Assembly (NCBI GenBank): GCA_023105745.1
Contig: JALGQZ010000008.1
Coordinates: 44,699,618 to 44,763,617, forward strand
DNA from: Austropuccinia psidii
Taxonomy: Eukaryota > Basidiomycota > Pucciniomycetes > Pucciniales > Sphaerophragmiaceae
Reading direction: 5' to 3'
DNA length: 64,000 nt
In this document: piece after piece, positions 1-12,405 of the stretch
How the letters are laid out: each line of letters opens with the position of its first letter
Numbering within the stretch: the first letter of the stretch is position 1
The notes under the pieces: generated by a model
Database searches by the model: none
What the model saw: the letters and a program-made list of their open reading frames with translations, nothing else
What the model was told of the DNA's origin: nothing
Translations under genes and position numbers: made by a program

Positions 1-2
1 TG

Positions 3-2931
3 ACCCACAACCAAACTGAAATATGTTGTGACAGGTCTGGCACCCCAAATCCCAGCAAAGGCCCCTCCAAAACAGTCATCTCAAGAAAGCTTGACTGTCC
101 TTTTAGACTTTATGCCAGGAAATATGCCTAGAGTACCACTTGGACTTGTAAAGTCAAAAATCCTGAACATAGCCATGATGCCACTGAAAATATCATGGCA
201 CATCCTGCTTTCAGGAAATTCAATGAGCAATAAACATCCCAAATTTCTCAAATGTCTGAATCACTGCTCATTCCAAGGAAAATTCAGTCCAAATTATGCC
301 GCCAGAGGGAGTCTGACAGGCCTGTAATCCTTCAAGACATTTACAACCAAGTCAAGAAAATCAAGAAAGACAAACTGCAAGGCAGAAGGCCCATTGATGC
401 TCTTATTGAAACTCTCAAAGAAGACAATTTTGTTTGGTCCTCTGCAAGGGATTCTGAGGGACACATTCCCTCCTTGTTTTTTACTCACCCCTTGGCCATA
501 AAACTTCTTCAAGGCTTTCCTCATGTCATTCTTATGGATTTTACTTATAAAACCAACAAGTACAAAATGCCCCTTTTTTATACTGTTGGATTCAGCTCAA
601 GCAATAAGACCTTTTCTGGGGCTTTTTGTTTGATGAAGAATGAAAATGAACCTTCATATACTTTGGCATTAAATCAATACATAGAAAAGGTCCTCAACAA
701 CACCAATCTTGTTCCCCCTCCAGTTATTGTTATTGACAGGGATCTGGCCTTGAAAAACTCTATTAAGAAGCTCTTCCCAGACTCCAAAGTCATGCTATGC
801 ATTTGGCACATCAACAAGGATGTATCTGCTCATTGAATGAAGAAAATTGGTCATGGAACTGATTTTGAAAATTTTATGGGCCTTTGGAATCAAGTAATAT
901 ACTTCTTCACTTTATTTCACTTTTTTTCTTATTATTGTCTTTATCAATGACTTTGGGATTCATTTCTCAGCTTATGTATTCATCCACTGAAAAGTCTTTC
1001 AAAGAAAACTGGAAGAAGATTCAAAAGCAAGTCAAAAATCCTGAGGTCTTGAAATATTTGGAAAAGACGTGGCTTCCTCTAAAGGAGTATTATTTGCCAG
1101 CCTGGACCAACCACCATTGCCACCTGGGTGTGGGCTCCACCTCCAGAGTTGAAGGTGCCCATTCCATGGTTAAACTTTGGCTCCAAAAGTCTACTGGTAC
1201 TATCCTGGAGGTATTCAGGGCTCCCCACATGGCATTCAGAAAACAATTTATTGAAATAATCAACAGAATCTCCAAAGAAATGATTGTCCATGTCAATAAT
1301 TTTCCTCCACACATCTGTGCCCTCAATGGCAAGGTGTCTCATTATGCTCTTCAGTTTTCCTTTGAAAATTTCAAAACAAAATTTCCTCCAAATGAAAAAT
1401 GCACCAACAAATACAACAATTATAAAGGCCTTCCTTGCAAGCATAAGACCCAAAAGGCATTTGCCAAGCTCCAAAGGCTTGAATTATCAGACTTCCATCC
1501 TCAATGGCATTTTAATTTGCCTGTGAGGGTTTTTTAATTTCTTATTATTATTATTTTTCTTATTAACGGATTTTATTTGTCATATTCTTCTCAGGCCGGT
1601 TTTCAAGGTGATGATCAAAGTGTTAAAAAAGAATGAATGAATGAAGACATTGCAGAAGACCTGTTTCAAAGACCAATGGCAGAAATCACTCCAATACTTC
1701 AGCATTTTCAAGATGTTTTGACTGGAAAAGTCCCATTTGATCAAATTCCTAAGAGTCAATAGGATGATCAATATTATGAAGACCCTTTAGAATGCAATAA
1801 TATCTGTGGAAGACCCCAAGGAGCCAAGAATAAAAACAAAAATCAAAGCAAAAGAGAACCTTCAAGATTCAAAATTATTGAAAGTCAATCCAAGAGAAGA
1901 GGAAGAACCCCCTCAAAAGTGACCAGTACAACAACGTCAAGATCCCAGTCAAATGTCCCCTCTCCAATTATGGAAGTGGACTCATCTGAAGATTCTGAGG
2001 ACTCATTATATAAATCCATCAGTTCATCAGATTCACTACCCTCAGCAACTGAATTAAATAAATCAGAAGTAACCCTTAGAAGGTCCAGAAGATTGGCAAT
2101 TGGAAGCAAAACCTCACAAAGAAAATCACACAAGCCTGCCACCAGTTTGAATATCTACGATGCAATTGACTTGAACTGTGAGCATTGTCAAAGCAATTAT
2201 CACACAAGTGATGAATGCTCCAAGCTGTTTGTGAGTTTCCAATTCTTTTTAATGTTATTTTCTGTTGTTTATTTTGATATTTATACATTTTTGAACTTAT
2301 TTTATCAGATAACTGGCTCAGAAGACTTTCCAAAGTTTCTATTGAAATACACCTTCAAGGCCATCAATGTCCAGGGTGATGGAAACTGTGGCTACAGAAC
2401 AGTATCCCACTTCATTTACAAGACTTAAGATCAATTGGCTGATGTCAGAGGTGACTTGGCTGAAGAAATTCACCAAAATCAAGACCTTTATGAAGCCATG
2501 AACACCTTATTTCCCTCATTATCCTCTTATTGGAAATAATTGAATGGTTTGAAGATGTTGGCCAGGCTCCAAAAAGCAAGTGGATGTCCATGCCTGACAT
2601 GGGGGATCCAATTGCAAATAAGTATAAAAGACCAGTTTTCTTTTATTCCACAGCCCAATCTTTTTCCTTTTTCCCTTATTTCTGTCCTCCCAATGATAAT
2701 CCCCCCATTTTCATCTGCTTCTTGAATAGTTGTGCTCATTTTGTTCCATTGGACATCATCATTTCAAAAGTTTATCCAGTCCCTCCCATTACTGTGAACT
2801 GGGAGATTCATGCCCAAACACAAGCCCTGGGGTGGGCTGATAAATTTGAGAAACACAGAATGTTGTATTTGTCCAATCTTCCTCCCCCTCTCAGAAAAAA
2901 CCCACTATTTTGGAGGTTAATTCTGATTGAA
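3..2931 (+). pseudogene. MULE transposase with FAR1 DNA-binding and OTU domains, decayed
   Basis: This is a Mutator-like transposase gene whose 5' end lies outside the window. Reading from base 3 gives a FAR1-type zinc finger (CPF near 95-105, WTCKV, then HSH near 165-175) and a linker with IYNQVKKI. The MULE core follows, with LMDFTYKTNKYKMPL near 530-570 and VIVIDRDLALKNS plus CIWHIN near 720-815. Introns 894-970, 1523-1594 and 2231-2308 have GT/AG borders and keep the frame. A GRPQGAKNK AT-hook-like stretch (about 1810-1840) precedes an OTU cysteine-protease-like domain with QGDGNCGYR (about 2370-2395) and its histidine in CAHFVPLD (about 2732-2755). Breaks: in-frame stops at 129, 231, 834, 1634, 1760 and 2426, and a frame change near 2530. 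The protein cannot be made whole. Family assignment is firm; the exact ends are not. Confidence 0.88.
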
Positions 2932-2934
2932 TGA

Positions 2935-3600
2935 TTTTTGTATATACAATTTATGCCAATTATCCCCCTCCTCAGTCATATTTATTTCTTAAATCCCACC
3001 TCAGTCTCCTTTTTTATCAAACATGTGGAACTTTTGAACTTGAAAATAGTCATATTACACACAAGAAAAAAACACTCATTGCGCCTTCCCTTGTTGTCCC
3101 ACCAAAAGAATTTTCCCAATACATGAGCTTCTGGTTCTTTATTGTCCAGATTAAACCCTTCAATTTAAAAAGAAATGAAGGAAATTCATAAGTAGGAAGT
3201 TATTAAATTCACCTTTTAAAAATAGGCATATTACAATGACGGGAAAAAACATTTGAAAAAAAAACCCTTTTTGTGCCTTCACTTGTCCCACCCAAATAAA
3301 TTCCCAAAATTATGGGATTCTAGTGCTTTATTCTTCACATTGAACCCTTCATTTCAAAAAAAAATGAAGGAAATTCATAAGTGGGAAGATTTTAAATGAA
3401 TTTTTGAAAAAAATATGCCATTTTGGCATATTGGTCAAATTGGTGAAATTTGGCAAACAAAAAAATTTTGAAAAAAATTGTGCTTTTTGACATGCCAAGT
3501 CGGGAAAAATATGGCAAAAAAAAATTAAAAAAATCCTCAAAACTGAGCCTGAGGAATTTTTTTTGAAAAATAAGGTCACTTACGTGTTTTTACTAAAAGC
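2935..3600. repeat. AT-rich 3' flank with two diverged direct repeats
   Basis: No gene is visible. A stretch of about 165 bases near 3040-3203 recurs, diverged, near 3228-3393. Both copies carry a (g)cgccttc/gtgccttc...ttgtcccacc segment, a ttctttattgtcca/ttcttcaca segment and AAATGAAGGAAATTCATAAGT. The second copy also has a short palindrome, CCTTCATTT (3346-3354) with AAATGAAGG (3362-3370). It could be the terminal part of the MULE or an unrelated repeat. Confidence 0.5.
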
Positions 3601-3623
3601 TTACATGTGTTTACCAACACCCT
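3600..3623. repeat. Relic MITE terminal repeat
   Basis: The string TGTGTTTACCAACACCCTAA here is nearly the same as the right ends of the two complete MITE copies at 17000 and 21750. No left arm is recognisable nearby, so this is probably a terminal-repeat relic on which the adjoining microsatellite grew. Confidence 0.5.
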
Positions 3624-3869
3624 AAAAATAATAAAAATAATAAAGATCAAAAACAAAAAAAATAATAAAAATAATAAAAATAATAAAAATAATAAGAATA
3701 ATAAAAATAATAAAAATAATAAAAATAATAAAAATAATAAAAATAATAAAAATAATAAAGATAATAAAAATAATAAAAATAATAAAAATAATAAAAATAA
3801 TAAAAATAATAAAAATAATAAAAATAATAAAAATAATAAAAATAATAAAAATAATAAAAATAATAAAAC
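3624..3869. repeat. (AAAAATAAT)n nonamer array
   Basis: About 24 nearly perfect 9-bp units fill 3656-3869, with an irregular start from 3624. Single-base variants (AAGAATAAT, AAGATAATA) mark individual units. Open frames on both strands here are by-products of the repeat. Confidence 0.95.
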
Positions 3870-3929
3870 AGAAACTCTTGATTAACATGAAGGATAAAAG
3901 AACATATCAAATAAAGAAGTCCAAAATTG

Positions 3930-4278
3930 GTTCTTGTATGACTTCAAGCTACAGGGTGGTTTCCAAATGTCTAATATTAGTCCTTCTATGACTTTAAACT
4001 ACAGGGTAGAAATCTGAAGGCTAAAATAAGTCCTTGAATGATTTCAAACTACAGGGTAGAAACCTTAAGGCTAAAATCAGTCCTTGAATGATTTCAAACT
4101 ACAGGGTAGAAACCTTAAGGCTAAAATTAGTCCTTGTATGACTTTAAACTAAAGGGTGGTTCCCAGATGGCAAAAATTTGTCTTTGTATGACTTTAAGCT
4201 ACAGTGTGGCTTCCAGAAAGCCAAAATTATTCTTTGTATGACTCAAACTACAGGGGTAGCATACCAGAGGGCTGAATA
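3930..4278. repeat. 50-bp tandem repeat, seven units
   Basis: Seven units start near 3930, 3981, 4031, 4081, 4131, 4181 and 4231. The consensus begins TCCTTGTATGACTTTAAACT, continues with ACAGGGTGG and ends in GGCTAAAATTAG. Units at 4031 and 4081 are almost identical; the outer ones are diverged. Two weaker relatives occur near 4405 and 4477. The block lies just before the decayed Gypsy coding region and is probably part of its LTR or leader. Confidence 0.85.
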
Positions 4279-4621
4279 TGCAAGTAAAGTAAAGAAATAA
4301 AAAAAATCAAGATATCAAGAGTCAAAACAAAATTGAATGATATAATAATGAAAGCTTCAAGTAAGACAGAAAACTTTGCATTTGTGTAATTCTGAACTAG
4401 GTTTCTCAAAATTCCTTGTATGACATGAAGCTTCAGGATTTGGTATACCTAATATACTGGGTTTTATCCACCCAGGGGTAAAGTCCTTGCATGACATAAA
4501 TCTCAAACTAAAATTTCATTATGAGAAAAAGGAAAAGATACTGAAGAGAATGTTTTGATTTTCACTAAAAAAAATAAAGAATAATATTATCAATTGATAC
4601 TTTTAGCCAGCCTAAAGAATC

Positions 4622-7600
4622 ATGGAAGCTCAAGCAAATGCAGAAAAATATAATTCAGTACTCCAGAAGCTTCAACCATTCAATGAAGGTATTCCTCAAG
4701 ATCTGAGTACACCTTTGGAAAAATCTGAATTAACAAGAGATCCATATGAAAAACCCCTATCACCTAACCCACCCCTATTTATTGAAATGTCAAATGTTAA
4801 AGAGAAAAGAATTTTAATGATCAATTTTGTACTATCTGGATGGTTGACAGAGGAATAAATTGAGTTATTGAGAATTTTATATTATTAAGGCAGAAGGCCA
4901 TAGCATTTTTTGAAGAAGAAAGAGGTGTACTAAAACATTCTTATGGAAAACCTTGTAAAATACCAGTTATACCACATTAATAATGGAAAAATAAACCAAT
5001 ACTAATACCAAAATTCATTTTACCCCATTTCATTAAACTAGTAAGAGAAATAATACATACAGGACTCTTTGAAAAATCAACATCAAGCTATAACATCCCA
5101 GTATTTTGTGTGATAAAACCCAATGGAAAATTTAGAATATTTCATGATCTTCAATACCTCAATAAAGGTAAAATAAAAGATGCAGGATTTCCACCAAATG
5201 TTGATGGGTTTGTAGGCTCATTTTCAGGAAGAGCATGTTATGGATTAGGAAATGATGAAAGAAAACTGGATATTACTACAAGACCACTTCCAAAATTTGA
5301 AAAATAACTTAGAATACTTTATCTTAACAGACCAACTCAAGGAGAAACAAAATCTGTGGTGGTTTATCAAGCACAAATGACTTGGATAATTCAGGTTGAA
5401 ACACCAGAGCACATTTAAATATTTATATATGATAGAGGTATTAAAGGACCCAGATTGATGTATCAGCACAAAAAATTGAGGGATAACCCACTCATAAGAA
5501 GATTTGTTTTGGTATATGCAGTAGAATTAAAGGAAATACTTTTCAGAATAGAAGAGGAAGGACTCACAATTTCAGGATCAAAACTTGCATGTGGTGTTCC
5601 AGCACTTGCCATTGTGAGGCATTTTGTATCTTTGGGAGGAAGAAAAATTTCAAAACAGAAATTAAACAAGATACAAAATGGGCCTAAACCAGCAACCAAG
5701 ATAGAAGTTAGGGGGGCTTTAGGACTATGTTTGTATTTCAGAATGTTTATGACAGACATTTCACACACTGAAGTGCTATTGAGAAGATTGACAAGGGAGG
5801 ATGTATTGTGGAAATGGGGTGAAAACCATGAATAATCCTTTATAAAACTCAGAAAGATAGTAGGAGAAGAAATTACTTTGAATAAATTGAATTATGATAA
5901 AGGGTCGGGGAAAATAAAATTAGCTATAGGTTCAAGTTAGATTGCAGCTGGTGCAGTTTGCTTTAAAGAGGATGAGAATGGAAAGGATAGACCAGTACAA
6001 TATGAGTCAGTAACATTTCCCAGACTAAAATTCAAATACTCTCAGCCAAAATTAGAATTGTGTGGTGCAGCAAGAATACTCAAAAATTTTCAAACAATAT
6101 TATGGGGGAAACACTTTGAGCTTCAGATTGATGCTAAATCTTCAATAGAAATGACCAATGCACCAATGACAATATTGGTGGCATTCATTCGGCTTTTTTC
6201 ATTTGATCGTTTACACAAAAAAGGGAAAAAATTTACTATTCCAGATGTATTATCAAGAAGACCAAAAGGAGAAGACAAAGAAGAATGTTAAAGGGATGAT
6301 TTTGATGAAGAGGAGGATTGGATCAAACCTCATCCAGAATTTGGCCTACAAGAAGTAAATTCAAGCAAAGTGAAAAAACTATCAAGAAATAAAGGAAATA
6401 TGAATATTCCAATAAAGCAGTAATATTTGAAGACTTTGGAAAAGCCACAAAGTATTGGAGAATAATAATTCAATAAAAGTAAAAAAAGATAAGTAAATTT
6501 CTATCTAGAAGTAGGGAAGCTGAAAAGAAGAAATCAAGAACATCCACAAATAGCTTTATGCAATTAAAAAGCACAGAAACAGATACTAAAGAACAAATAA
6601 AGAATTGGGGAATAGAGGGGAAACAAAACATGCAGTAGAGTTAAGAAAAGATATTGGTGGGAAGGAATGAAAAAGATAGTAAAAAATGGGTCAAATCAGG
6701 TCAAGAATGTCATAAAAGGAGTCATTTGCAACAAAAAGAAGGGAATATATCTGTAACATCTACTTCATTTGGAAGAGCAGGCATAGATGTGGCTCATATG
6801 GAGGCAGGAAGATAGAAATACTTAGTGGTAGCAAGAGATGACTGTTCAGTATGGCCAGAAATTGTGGCATTATCAAGGCTAACTGCAAAATCAGTCTTAG
6901 AATGGTTTACATAAGAATTGATCTTTAGGTATGGAGATTCAAAATAAATTACAGTTGATGCAGGATCAGAATTTGGAAAAGAACTACAAGAAGTAGTGAA
7001 AAGAGAAGAATCAAGAAGAAGAATAACTACACCTTACTACCCATAATAACAAGGAATGGTTGAAAGAGGGCATAAGAAATTAAAAATATGCCCTTGTAAA
7101 AATATGTGGTTAAAATGGCTCCAAATGAAAATAATACTTACCAATTGTGACTTTTACAGATGGAATTTCAACAAAAAGATCAACAGGATACTTTCCATTT
7201 GAAATTCAATTTTCTCAGCAAGCTGTTTTTCCAATTGATATTGGAACAAAAACATATCTAGCCATTTAATGGAATAAAATATCAGCAAGAGAAGAACTAT
7301 TGGGAGCAAGAACCATACAGATTGCATTGAAAGAGGAAAGAGGATTAGCACAATGAGAAAAATTAAGAGATTCAAGATGCAAATCAGTCCAATTTTTGGA
7401 CAAAAATATGGAACATGGACTGAGAAATCCACTTGAAAAAGGCGACTTGGTATTAGTTTACAATAAACCACTTGAGTCACCATGGGGTTTAATCTTCACA
7501 AATCACTGGAATGGACCTTATAGAATTATCAATAAATTGAATAATAAAAATTATGAGCTTGAAGAATCAGATGGTACCACACTAAGCTTGCAAGAAAATT

Positions 7601-7644
7601 TGCAGCAAGTCACATCAAGATGTTTCATTCCAGAGGAAAGATAG
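4622..7644 (+). pseudogene. Decayed Ty3/Gypsy polyprotein (second family)
   Basis: Fragments of one plus-strand Gypsy pol follow each other in the right order. Reverse transcriptase: VIKPNGKFRIFHDLQYLNK (5107-5163), KDAGFPPNVD and FSGRACYGLG up to 5307, then 5410-5835, where the catalytic box reads IYDRGIKGP, so the first Asp has become Tyr. RNase H: YSQPKLELCGAARIL and FELQIDAKSSIEM (about 5900-6290), with the first acidic residue replaced (LAIGSS). Integrase core: GIDVAHMEAG (about 6785), VDAGSEFGKEL (about 6955) and TPYYP..QGMVERGHKKL (about 7030-7083). C-terminal domain: 7396-7644 with LEKGDLVLVY and WNGPYRI. Many stops and frame changes separate the pieces. It is a different family from the element at 45209. 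Confidence 0.85.
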
Positions 7645-9362
7645 TTCAATCAAGTTCACAGTCAGACATTGGAAGCAGTGAAGAAACTAAAGCTGAAGAC
7701 TGAATATTGGAGGGAGAAGAAATTGAAAAACAAAATGAATATCATTAATGTTGGAAAGCTTCTCAACTTCAATGCTGGTGACAGCATTAAATGGGGAGGA
7801 GAATTTGGTATTCCATACCAATTATACCAGCTTCAAGCTTACCAATAAAAAAATGATAATAAAAATTATGCAAAATATAGCTACATGTTAAAACTATAGG
7901 TTTCACACAGACATATACAATACACATCCTCAAGATCTTATTCAAACAGTGTAAAATAACAAAGATTCTTCACTTTATTGTATCATCAATAGAAAATTAT
8001 GAAATTCAAAGGAGTTAATCCAAATACAGATATATAGCAATAGACCACAGCATAAGAACTGTATTTCCCCCACCATGATCCAATTGAAAGAAGAAAGAAC
8101 TCAAGTCTATGCAGAAAACTACAATATATTTTCTAAGAACAAAGGTTTTCTTAGTAATAATAATACATGTTAAACTTGATAGAAATGCTACAATGCTAAG
8201 ATAAAGCCACCAGAAAATTTCCCTCAATACTTAATATAAAAGCTAAGGTTAGTAATTAATTATATACAGGAAAATAAAAAAAATACTTTCCCCACCTTTA
8301 AGAAAATTCCACCCTCTGAATTCTCCCAAAGATATCATATGAATAGAAAAAATATCAATTTTCAGGGGCTTCATTTTGTCCACTGTCTTGGAAAAAAATC
8401 AAATCTCCCCAGCCAAATTATCTCAATAAAATCAAATGATTTTCATAAGAAAACCACTACCAGCATAATTCTCTCAGCAAAAATGTTGCTACACCAAAAC
8501 TACACATCTCACAAGCTAAAACATCTCAACTATGATTTTTCAAAGTCCACTGTTTTCAGAAGCTCTATGGAGGCCCAAAAGGTATGAATAGAGGTCCTCT
8601 CTCCTTCATTTTTCCAATGATCATGGAACAAATTCCCACTATCCAGGATCATGACAATCCCTGAACTAGCAGGATATCTAGAATAGTAGTGATGTTTTGG
8701 TCATAAAAATATCAGTACCCTTTCTCAGTAGCTTAATATTGTTAAGAATTAGTAGTATAACTGTATTTAAGGTCAGTAGCTTAGTATTTTGAAGAAATAG
8801 TAGTTTAACTGTAGTTAAAGCTTACTAGCTTTGATAAGTACCTTAGTATTTTGAAGAATTGTAGTATAGCCATAGTTAAATCTTAGTTGCCTTGCTCATA
8901 AGCTTATTATCATTAAAAGAACAGTAGTAGTAATATAAACTCAGTGTTGAAAAAAATTATTAAAGAAATATTGAAGGAATAAAATCCATTAGTCTTATTA
9001 TTATTAATAATATTAAAAAAACTATTATAATCAACATAAAGCCATAAAAAAATATACTCTTATTATTTTTGTTCAAATGACAGAAAAACTTTTTTTTATT
9101 TTATCAAAAATTTCAGTTTTAAGTTAGAGTTTTCACTTTAGTGTTATTGATAGGTCTGATTTGGAGACTGCTTATAAGTATTCTCTATCTGTTAAAGAAA
9201 CAAATTTTATTTCATTTTGTGATTCTCTTTAGGCTGACCATTCACCTTAATCTTGAGGGGCAGCTAATACATCTTAGCACCCATGGTTATTGGACAATTC
9301 TGAAATTCAAAACAGACTTACCAAAATTTCCCCCTCAAGGTACTTTCTTATTCCATCCCACA
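7645..9362 (+). repeat. 3' end and LTR remnant of the decayed Gypsy, with internal tandem repeats
   Basis: After pol comes a purine run, AAATGGGGAGGAGAA (about 7790-7804), placed as a polypurine tract, and then TTTGGTATTCCATACCA. This matches the start of the solo LTR at 9551-11410 read on its minus strand, so 7807 onward is probably the 3' LTR. From about 8722 to 8940 some four diverged units of 50-62 bp share CAGTAGCTTAGTATTTTGAA and GTAGTATAACTGTA. No convincing gene lies here, and the LTR's far end is not clear. Confidence 0.5.
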
Positions 9363-12300
9363 CCATTTACTTTTGAAGTAATTCTTGTGGGTGTCATTTT
9401 CAAGAATTTGTCATGTAAATTAAATAATTCATTGTGGATTTGAAAAGAACATTCAAAATGAGTTATTTAATAATGATGGAAAGTTTCTGGAGGAGTTTTT
9501 GTTTTATTCTGAACCATTGATTATTTCTTCCAAAGAATTTCCATTACTACTGTGGGAACTCCTCTTGTTTGGGATTAAAATGAGGCAGTACCTGGAGGGG
9601 TAAATCACAGGTGACTAGTTTTGAATTGCTAATAACTCCTGTAACCAAGGGTGGCAAGGGTGTATTGCCTGCCCCTCCTAAAATACTGAACAAAATCTTC
9701 CTTGGAGCTCACAAACCAAAATAAAATTAGTAAGTGGCTTTGCAACTGCAGAAGACAAAATTCAGAAGTCTCAGATCAGACCTATTCAATAAATAATATA
9801 AAAAATAATGTCAGTTATTTTGGTTAAATTTGAGATTTTAATGAAATACTTGTCTGATTAATTTTAATATTTTTGGTTAAATTGAGGTGAGTTGTTTCTT
9901 CTTGGTGATAAATCCTTGGTAAGATGAGTTATTTAAGGTTTTCTAGAAAATTTGATGAGTTTGATAAAGGTAATTTTGTTAAGTTAAAGTTTTAATATAG
10001 TGAAATAATTTTTTTAAAGGTTTGTTATTTTTTTTAAGAGTGGTTAATAATAGGATAAAATTGTATTTGTTAAATTTAAGAGGTAAGATTCTTTGATATT
10101 GTATTTTATAAAGGGGTAAGTAATTTTAAGATATTGATAAATGGTGTTAATTTTACTGGATAAAATATTTTAATAGAGTAGTAATCCCAATCTTGGGTAC
10201 TGGGTAATTTTTATTTTTATTTTAATAATAATAAGACTCCACTGAGCTTAGCTACTGGGTAATCTTTAACACTATACTTCCACTGAGCTTAGCTACTGGG
10301 CAAGTAAAATTTCACTATAATTTTCTGGACTACCTCCCAGGTGAGGGATGAATTATTCCTATTCCTCTACTGTGCAGGGGATATAATGTGCATGGGGGGG
10401 GAATTTAAAATTTGGAGGGAGAGAGCCTCTCTATTTATACCTTTTGGGAGCCTAGAGGGCCCTCCATGGGAGCTGTCTTTATCCACTTTAATTCCTCTTG
10501 ATCTCATCATGTGACTCTTTTTTTGGTGAGGACCTTTCTTGCATGGGTCAGGTGATTTAAGGTTTGGTGATAATTTTCTCTCTGCACAGCCTCCATTTAT
10601 CACATGATTGTCTTTTGATGAACTAATTATGGTGTGATATTCTTGAATTTTCCTTGCATACATGAGGTGATTCAATTTTGGCTGGGGATTTTTGTTGTGC
10701 ACAGCCTCTTTCTTGTCACATGATATTCTGTTGGTGGATGCGGTATCACATGATGACCTTGTAATTCCTTTGCATATCTCCTATTTTAGGTTTGGTAGAA
10801 GTGGCTGTGTAATTTATGCAGGTGTCACGGTTGTTTTTCTTCTTTTTGAACTTTAAAATGAAGTCAGGTGATAATTTCTTGTACTGGTGAATTTACTGTT
10901 ATGTATGAGATGATGTGATTTTTGAGTTTGACACATTCTGTGCATAGTCATGTGGTTGAGATTTAATTAAAATGGTGTACTGCATGAAGCCTGTTGTAGC
11001 TAGCTTTAGTTTGCATGAGGTGATTAGTGGTGTAAATAAATCTGATTCTGTTTTAAGGTTTCAAGAGGGGTTACTTTGGATATAAGATAAGGTACTCCTG
11101 TGGCTGTAAGGGGGTGTAAAGCTGGGTGGGGTGTGTAATTTACAGGGTGGTACCTTATTTGTTGTAACTAGTTTACTATGTGTAAATTGATTTTTAAATA
11201 TGCATAATGAAATTGAATAATTTATTTAAACACATACACTTCCCTTTGGTGCCTGTGCCATGTTTTTATGAGTTAAATCCAGCTTCTTGCTGTAAAATTG
11301 ACCTTTTGGTGGAAAATTTGAGTGTAAGTCTGCCTGTAGGCTGGACTTACTGCTGTTTTGGGGTACTATGATCTTGAGCCTGGTGAAAAAAAATGGTATG
11401 GAATACCACACTACATGTTTTTTTATAAAATCAATCTCCATTTTTAATTTGTGGAAGTGCAAGCCATGTCCAGATGGGGTGAACACAGTTGGAAGGGGAT
11501 GGAAATTATTTTGGAGACAAAATCAAATATACCATAGGTCCAGGTGTCAAGATCATTTACATCTTGATTTTGCTTATTTTAAACTACATCTTGAGCTACA
11601 ATGACATTGGTAAAAAATATAAATTGTTGTTTTGTATTTGCAGAAGTCCATTTGAGTTGAATAAGATTTTGTAATTTTGCAGCTTGCATTAATGATTGAT
11701 TTTCATTTTCAGCTAATTTAGAAAAATTACAAATTCTAGAGTAAATTAATCCATCATATTCTTTAAGTTTGGACTGTTGGTTATTATCTGTTTCAACTTG
11801 ATGAGGACTCAAACCAGGTTTTTGGGATTAAAAACCCGAAATATTCTAGATTAATTAGCAAATACTAAAATAAAAAGTAAAAAAGATGACACACCTGCAG
11901 ATTTTCCAGAATCAGAACCAAGACAAAAGCCAATACCTTTCACAATTCCACCTAGTACATGTTTATTGGTTTTAATTTCTTTTCAATTTTGGGATAAGGT
12001 CTTTTAAGATTTGAGAGTGGCCAGAAGAATTATAAAATGGGTTGATTTCATAAATTATGACAGGTAAGAATGGCTTTTTGTTTTTATCAATGATTGCATA
12101 AGGATGGGGTGAAGTGCTTAAAGATGGAAGTATCAATCATGTGGAATTGGCTGCTTTCTTGTAGATTGAGATGGCTGAGATTTCTTTATATGCTCTGTTG
12201 TAATGGCCAAGGTGAGGCTTGATATTTTTCGAATCATGGATATGTTGTCTTTGGCTTTGGGTAAGCTTTCTTTTATTATTATTTTTGGTATTATTAACCT

Positions 12301-12373
12301 CGTGATGTTCTATATTTGGTTTATTCCTAATCATTAAATTGAGAGGAGTAATAAGAGTTGCATCATTTTTCAA
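9363..12373 (-). pseudogene. TET/JBP-like dioxygenase pseudogene, copy A, split by a solo LTR
   Basis: Read on the minus strand from the ATG at 12373, the translation matches copies B and C: MKNDATLITPLNLM, then IEHHEVNN, NPFYNSSGHSQI, an intron-like gap, SKLAENENQSLMQAAKL, FTNVIVAQDV, NKQNQDVNDLDTWTYGIF and FTPSGHGLHF. The solo LTR at 9551-11410 interrupts it. The C-terminal part resumes at 9363-9550 with MEILWK, ITHFECSFQI and LFN.HDKFL. Compared with copy C, the metal-binding HxD reads NQD and the distal His is lost (MVQNKT). There are several stops. It is dead as a protein. The assignment to Fe(II)/2-oxoglutarate oxygenases is by inference from the aligned motif order. Confidence 0.62.
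9551..11410 (-). mobile_element. Solo LTR inserted in dioxygenase copy A
   Basis: The block starts TGTGGGAACTCC and ends GGAATACCACA. Joining the bases on either side restores the reading seen in copy C at 62.4-62.7 kb, which lacks the block. Flanks are ACTAC on the left and CTAC on the right: a 4-bp duplication, or 5 bp (ACTAC) if the right end is at 11409. On the minus strand its start, GGTATTCCATACCA, resembles the 3' LTR start of the decayed Gypsy at 7807. The motif CACTGAGCTTAGCTACTGGG occurs twice, near 10239 and 10281. No coding capacity is seen. Confidence 0.75.
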
Positions 12374-12405
12374 ATCATTCTGATGATGTGATTAATCTGG
12401 TTAAG

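Noticed and set aside
3607..3910. Open frames of Asn-Asn-Lys or Ile-Phe-Ile repeats on both strands
   Set aside because: They are products of the nonamer microsatellite.
10367..10702. 111-codon minus-strand frame
   Set aside because: It lies within a noncoding solo LTR and shows no motif.
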